NCBI GenBank assembly: GCA_021107345.1
Contig: JAIOSX010000099.1
Coordinates: 1-7,330 of the forward strand
DNA: 7,330 bases
Reading direction: 5' to 3'
DNA from: Candidatus Aegiribacteria sp.
Lineage (GTDB): Bacteria > Fermentibacterota > Fermentibacteria > Fermentibacterales > Fermentibacteraceae
The notes below the pieces were generated by a model. It saw nothing but the letters and a program-made list of their open reading frames with translations. It was not told where the DNA came from and did no database searches. The translations under genes and the position numbers were made by a program. Positions within the stretch are counted from its first letter, which is position 1; every line of letters starts with the position of its first letter. Below, one piece after another: positions 7,233 to 7,330 of this stretch.

Positions 7233-7261
7233 TATGTAAACAAATGTTTACTATTTCGCAA
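7233..7261 (-). promoter_or_regulatory. Candidate promoter of the polymerase-lon unit, possibly leaderless
   Basis: On the minus strand TTGCGA (7256-7261, 4 of 6 to the -35 consensus) and TACATA (7233-7238, 3 of 6 to the -10 consensus) are separated by 17 bases. The -10-like hexamer ends 6 bases before the ATG at 7226, so RNA would begin at about the A of the start codon. This agrees with the absence of any ribosome binding site. The hexamers are weak, as is usual for a regulated promoter, and the call leans on spacing and context. Confidence 0.35.
7236..7251. promoter_or_regulatory. 16-bp palindrome, LexA-operator-like, between -35 and -10 of the polymerase gene
   Basis: GTAAACAAATGTTTAC consists of perfect 6-bp arms, GTAAAC and GTTTAC, around AAAT. 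It fills the spacer of the candidate promoter and overlaps the first bases of the -10, where a bound repressor would block RNA polymerase. The core AAAC-N4-GTTT differs from the Gram-positive-type LexA box GAAC-N4-GTTC by one symmetric base in each half. The palindrome is seen directly; its recognition by LexA is inference, and LexA boxes vary between phyla. It lacks the G+C stem and T run of a terminator. Confidence 0.45.
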
Positions 7262-7267
7262 GGGGAT

Positions 7268-7330
7268 TCAGTGGTTCTGGTCTGGGTTGATTCCGTACAG
7301 GTAACTGATTTCAATTGGATATTCGTGCAA
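7268..7330 (-). CDS. Possible C-terminal end of an upstream gene, cut by the right edge
   Basis: Reading inward from the right edge, one minus-strand frame gives 20 sense codons, with the residues YPIEISYLYGINPDQ near the end, and then TGA at 7268-7270. The residues and codon choice look protein-like. The stop falls 41 bp before the polymerase ATG, which would leave just enough room for the candidate promoter. I do not recognise the family from so short a tail. The antisense plus-strand frame is also open to the edge (from ATG 7244, or from GTG 7271 after AGGGG), so a divergent gene start is the competing reading; it is valine-rich and less convincing. Confidence 0.35.
   Translation of the reverse strand: MHEYPIEISYLYGINPDQNH

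Noticed and set aside
7236..7251. The palindrome as a terminator of the fragment entering from the right
   Set aside because: The stem is AT-rich and only 6 bp, with no following T tract, so an operator role fits better.
7105..7314. Minus-strand frame starting at 7314 and overlapping the polymerase N-terminus
   Set aside because: It overlaps the polymerase start by over 100 bases out of frame and has a low-complexity, Thr/Cys-rich translation without features.

Overview
The window carries one secreted-protein gene on the plus strand between minus-strand genes. On the left is an unfinished polysaccharide pyruvyl transferase family gene. On the right is a tight two-gene unit, a short DnaE-family DNA polymerase followed by a Lon-type ATP-dependent protease. 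A few codons of a possible further gene enter at the right edge. Base composition is near 50% GC with no strong codon bias, and there are no insertion sequences, CRISPR repeats, tRNAs or rRNAs. The organism is clearly bacterial: it shows sigma70-like promoter hexamers, Shine-Dalgarno sites, a C-family polymerase and a signal peptide. The combination of a COG1067-type Lon, a repeat-built secreted propeller-like protein and a non-standard short DnaE suggests an uncultured or little-studied phylum, perhaps FCB-like. That placement is a guess from protein style, not a measurement.

Layout: 1-810 (minus) pyruvyl transferase, cut by the left edge; 811-931 divergent intergenic region with a good plus-strand promoter and a weaker minus-strand one; 932-1912 (plus) exported protein with about four propeller-type repeats; a 27-bp convergent gap; 1940-4318 (minus) Lon-like protease; a 31-bp gap containing the lon ribosome binding site; 4350-7226 (minus) DnaE-like polymerase; 7227-7267 a compact promoter with a palindrome inside it; 7268-7330 (minus) a possible C-terminal gene fragment. 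No gene-free stretch exceeds 300 bases.

The most interesting part is the right half. The polymerase keeps its three catalytic aspartates but has lost the PHP metal ligands I could align. It stops just after its OB fold, which is the profile of an accessory or translesion enzyme rather than the main replicase. Its promoter holds a 16-bp palindrome whose core (AAAC-N4-GTTT) resembles the GAAC-N4-GTTC LexA operator. Co-transcription with a Lon-type protease suggests a damage-inducible polymerase paired with its own clearance machinery. The architecture is read from the sequence. The SOS regulation and the functional coupling are inference.
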